From JBLHOS01 sp047623825 (lineage in GTDB: Bacteria > Pseudomonadota > Alphaproteobacteria > Rhodobacterales > Rhodobacteraceae): a stretch of DNA of 52,358 nt. Under the pieces are notes generated by a model. It was given only the letters and a program-made list of their open reading frames with translations. It was not told the origin of the DNA and did not search any database. A program made the translations under genes and the position numbers. Within the stretch, counting starts at the first letter, position 1. Each line of letters opens with the position of its first letter. Below are positions 49,869-52,358 of this stretch, one piece after another. Location of the stretch: contig JBLHOS010000010.1 in NCBI GenBank assembly GCA_047623825.1, positions 1-52,358 of the forward strand. The letters are read 5' to 3'.

Positions 49869-51077
49869 ATGGATGTTTTCCTCAGCGCGCTGAGCTTGCA
49901 GGTGGGCTATAATGCGGCGCTTGTCGCAATTGGTGCGGCTCTTTTGGGCATCGCGTCGGGCGCGTCGGGCGCATACTTATTCTTGCGTAAACGTGCGCTT
50001 GTCTCAGACGCCGTGGCGCATGCCACATTGCCTGGCATCGGATTGGCATTCCTAATTATGGTGGCATTTGGCGGCACTGGTCGGTTTCTGCCGGGGCTCT
50101 TGCTTGGGTCTGCAGTGACGGCTGGTCTGGGTCTACTGGGGATTGACTGGATCACGCGTCGCACTCGCCTGGGGGAGGATGCGGCCATCGGTGCCGTTCT
50201 GTCTGTTTCCTTTGGTCTTGGCATTGTCTTGCTGACTATCATCCAAACTATGAGTGAGGGTCGCCAAGCTGGGCTGGAAAGCGTGCTTTTGGGCTCAACC
50301 GCCGGCATGCTTTTCTCCGACGCTGTAACCATTGCCATTGGCGGGGCTCTGTCGGTTCTAGTCCTGATCTTGTTGCGCCGACCGATGACTTTGGTAGCCT
50401 TTGATGCAGGGTTTGCTCAGGCTCAAGGCGTTAACGTTCGCGCCACTGATCTTGCAATTATGGGGCTGGTCATGGCTGTGACGGTGACGGGCCTGTTGAT
50501 CGTTGGCCTGATCCTGATTGTAGCCCTTTTGATTATCCCCGCAGTTACGGCGCGGTTTTGGTCGGATCGTACAGATCATGTGGTCTTGATGGCAGGCCTT
50601 TTTGGTGGCCTGTCGGGTTGGATTGGGGCGGCAATCTCGGCCTCGGCCCCCGCTGTGCCAACTGGCCCAATCATTGTTCTGGTCGCCGCTAGCTTTTTCG
50701 CGGTGTCCTTGATCTGCGCGCCGCAGCGGGGCGTTCTCTCGACGCTCGTTTCGCGTGCCCGCTTTTCCGCCCGGGTTCACGAACGTCAGGGCCTTTTGGC
50801 GCTGGCGAGGTCCGAGCCGATCTTTGATGGCTACACATTGCGGATTTTGCGCCGTGGTGCATTAATTTACCCTGACGGCGTTGCAACCGATCTGGGCCGC
50901 GGTGAAGCCGCCCGTGCCCTTCGAGATGAAAAGCGTTGGGAAGAGGCGCGTCAAATTCACCGGGATGAAGCGGTGATCGGCCAGTATGATGGCCTGACCG
51001 CGATCGAGAATGTCCTGACTGGCGATGAAATTGCCGAAATTGACCGCCGCCTTGGTCCGCCGCAGGGAGTTGTCTGA
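49869..51077 (+). CDS. sitC: SitC, metal permease with C-terminal extra domain
   Basis: A 402-residue inner-membrane permease; the family is usually near 285. Residues 1-285 have about eight to nine hydrophobic helices, with ISDAVAHATLPGIG-like sequence (VSDAVAHATLPGIG) and VGLILIVALLIIPAVTAR. Residues 300-402 are soluble: GLLALARSEPIFDG, LRILRRGALIYPDGVAT, LGRGEAARALRDEKRWEEARQIH and GLTAIENVLTGDEIAEID. The pattern suggests a DtxR/MntR-like winged-helix segment. The extension might sense metal or contact SitB; this is inference. Start ATG 49869; its stop overlaps sitD by one base. Confidence 0.9.
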   Translation: MDVFLSALSLQVGYNAALVAIGAALLGIASGASGAYLFLRKRALVSDAVAHATLPGIGLAFLIMVAFGGTGRFLPGLLLGSAVTAGLGLLGIDWITRRTRLGEDAAIGAVLSVSFGLGIVLLTIIQTMSEGRQAGLESVLLGSTAGMLFSDAVTIAIGGALSVLVLILLRRPMTLVAFDAGFAQAQGVNVRATDLAIMGLVMAVTVTGLLIVGLILIVALLIIPAVTARFWSDRTDHVVLMAGLFGGLSGWIGAAISASAPAVPTGPIIVLVAASFFAVSLICAPQRGVLSTLVSRARFSARVHERQGLLALARSEPIFDGYTLRILRRGALIYPDGVATDLGRGEAARALRDEKRWEEARQIHRDEAVIGQYDGLTAIENVLTGDEIAEIDRRLGPPQGVV

Positions 51078-51997
51078 TGGGTGCCGAATTTGTGCAATTG
51101 TCGCTGACCCCAATCGTGATTGGTGTCTTGGCCGCCATGGCTTGCGCATTGCCCGGAAACTTTTTGCTGTTGCGCCGTCAGGCCCTGATTGGCGACGCAA
51201 TCAGCCATGTGGTTTTGCCGGGGATCGTTGTGGCCTTTTTAATTACCGGCACCAGCTCGACTTGGCCGATGCTGTTGGGGGCTGGGGGTGCCGCATTGGT
51301 CGCCGTCGGTTTAATTGAGCTGATCCGCCGTCTTGGCAAGATTGAGCCTGGGGCCGCGATGGGCGTTGTCTTCACCACACTTTTCGCGGGCGGCGTTCTG
51401 CTGCTGGAACAATCCGACACTTCCGCGGTGCATCTAGATGTTGAGCATGCGCTTTACGGGAATCTCGAAAGTTTGATCTGGCTGGGTGCGCGCGACTGGA
51501 GTAGCCTTTTGGATCCAACTGCCCTTGCGACGCTACCAACTGAACTCCTTCGGATAGCATTTGTCGCCTTGTTTATCGCGGTCGCCACCGCAATTTTTTG
51601 GCGTCCATTGAAAATTTCTACATTTGATGAGCCGTTCGCCCAATCGCTGGGTCTGCCCACTGGTTTGATCGGGTTTGGTATCGTGACTGCAGCTGCACTC
51701 GCGGCAGTTGCGGCCTTTGATGCTGTGGGCTCGATAATTGTGATTGCGATGTTTATCTGCCCTCCTGCGGCTGCGCGCCTGATGACGGACCGCTTGGGCG
51801 TGCAAGTTGCGTGGAGCATGCTTTTTGCAGCGCTATCGGCTATTCTTGGATACGTATTCGCAGGTTACGGCCCACTTTGGCTGGGGTCACCTGACGCCGT
51901 GTCCGCCGCTGGAATGATCGCAACAGTGTCTGGCATCATTCTAGCTCTTGCTGTGGCCTTTGGCCCAAAACGGCAAGCCCAGATAATGGTTGACTGA
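51077..51997 (+). CDS. sitD: SitD, metal ABC transporter permease
   Basis: A 306-residue permease, the second membrane subunit of the manganese/iron importer. Hydrophobic helices fill nearly all of it. Family segments include LLRRQALIGDAISHVVLPGIVVAFL, AMGVVFTTLFAGGVLLL and FDAVGSIIVIAMFICPPAAARL. It is of usual length, so the extra domain is found only in SitC. ATG 51077 shares one base with the sitC stop. It ends the operon, and a truncated stress-protein gene follows on the opposite strand. Confidence 0.93.
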   Translation: MGAEFVQLSLTPIVIGVLAAMACALPGNFLLLRRQALIGDAISHVVLPGIVVAFLITGTSSTWPMLLGAGGAALVAVGLIELIRRLGKIEPGAAMGVVFTTLFAGGVLLLEQSDTSAVHLDVEHALYGNLESLIWLGARDWSSLLDPTALATLPTELLRIAFVALFIAVATAIFWRPLKISTFDEPFAQSLGLPTGLIGFGIVTAAALAAVAAFDAVGSIIVIAMFICPPAAARLMTDRLGVQVAWSMLFAALSAILGYVFAGYGPLWLGSPDAVSAAGMIATVSGIILALAVAFGPKRQAQIMVD

Positions 51998-52037
51998 TTG
52001 TATCTGGCTGACTTGGGTGCAGCCCCGGTAACGCGTT

Positions 52038-52238
52038 CTACTTAACCGTCAGGACAGAGCATTCCACCAAAAGCTCAACCCGACGGGAGACCCCGCCGCG
52101 CAACGTCGCCTCGATATTACCCAGTCCGCGCGATCCGATGACGATCATGTCGACGTCTTGCTCTTTGGCGGCCTCGACGACGGTACGCGCAACCGGTCCA
52201 GACTCAACCGTCTTTTCAATGTTAGTCACACCCGGCGG
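52038..52238 (-). pseudogene. Universal stress protein, 5'-truncated
   Basis: The C-terminal half of a UspA-family protein: GVTNIEKTVESGPVARTVVEAA leads to the nucleotide-binding-type segment VDMIVIGSRGLGNIEATLRGG and to ECSVLTVK, ending at TAG 52038-52040. In the USP fold the G-x2-G-x9-G(S) loop normally spans this region; here it reads GSRGLGN and then GGVSRR. Coherent USP sequence stops near 52238, where IS30-like sequence begins, so the N-terminal half is missing at this locus. An open frame continues to 52262 but its extra residues belong to the element. The junction might be the insertion site. Confidence 0.8.
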
Positions 52239-52240
52239 GC

Positions 52241-52358
52241 TCAACTGATCGACGCAACACACTCAGCGAACTTTTCTGCTGGGGTCTGATATTGCAATGT
52301 CTTGCGGGGCCGTTCGTTAAGTTGCCTTGCGATTGCGATGAGTTTTGCTTGGGAATGG
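52241..52358 (-). mobile_element. IS30-family transposase, C-terminal part
   Basis: From the window's right edge, the minus strand encodes 38 residues and then stops (TGA 52241-52243). The end reads RQLNERPRKTLQYQTPAEKF and then AECVASIS, the hallmark C-terminus of IS30-family transposases (LN-x-RPR-K-T-L near the end of the DDE domain). The rest lies outside the window, so completeness and activity cannot be judged. The stop is within a few bases of the interrupted stress-protein gene; terminal repeats cannot be verified here. Confidence 0.8.

Noticed and set aside
1..52358. CRISPR array, tRNA or rRNA genes, prophage or toxin-antitoxin modules
   Set aside because: No regularly spaced repeats, cloverleaf-like segments, rRNA-type conserved stretches or phage/toxin-type proteins were seen on either strand.

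Overview
The window is a dense, moderately GC-rich bacterial chromosome segment. It looks like an alphaproteobacterium of the Rhodobacteraceae (Roseobacter group). The pointers are the accD-folC pair, a UbiG/HemH/ComF/GrxC neighbourhood typical of that family, a CGFC-type glutaredoxin, an operon joining rsfS, rlmH, gpmI, envC, ctpA and rppH, and many ATGA or GTGA stop/start overlaps. This placement comes from recalled family features and not from a search. I cannot name a genus. Most of the window is chromosomal housekeeping DNA. I saw no tRNA, rRNA, CRISPR array, phage or conjugative module.

Layout. 1-3460: an unassigned left edge, then folC, accD and a CPBP protease on the minus strand. 3564-7263: ilvD followed by a lipoprotein, a DUF6478-like protein and a small unknown, all plus. 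7472-10682: a FadH-type dienoyl-CoA reductase and a LysR regulator. 10722-13676: a tightly overlapping minus operon (MoCF/CinA-like protein, GNAT, AhpD-like, OmpA-like). 13726-16245: sfsA, map and radC. 16248-21735: a PstS-like/OmpA fusion, a membrane-anchored unknown and secA, all minus. 21952-24741: parvulin, argJ, mutT and a 46-residue small protein. 24758-31676: hemH, methyltransferases, comF, grxC, a nitrilase-family amidase, marR, ubiG and pip. 31742-37640: the rsfS-to-rppH minus operon plus a small secreted protein. 37859-42529: a LolCDE/AttEFGH-like ABC system with a CrtC/AttH-type lipocalin protein and a PNPOx-like protein. 42538-43344: a kynurenine formamidase-like hydrolase.

The right end is a metal-uptake district. 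A cobalamin riboswitch (about 43922-44110) precedes an ECF-type cobalt/nickel importer of five genes (DUF4198 protein, CbiM, a CbiL/NikL-like subunit, CbiQ, CbiO). A second importer, SitABCD (manganese/iron type), follows behind a promoter that overlaps a Fur/Mur-like box. Its SitC permease carries an extra C-terminal domain of about 100 residues that resembles a winged helix. The window ends inside an IS30-family transposase gene that appears to have cut a universal stress protein gene.

I see no complete new defence or biosynthetic system. The items most worth a second look are: a probable AUU start for ilvD; a 46-residue small protein with its own promoter; a DUF2461 pseudogene with an internal deletion, just upstream of the B12 riboswitch; the SitC extension; the PstS-like/OmpA fusion; and the truncated stress-protein gene at the IS30 junction.
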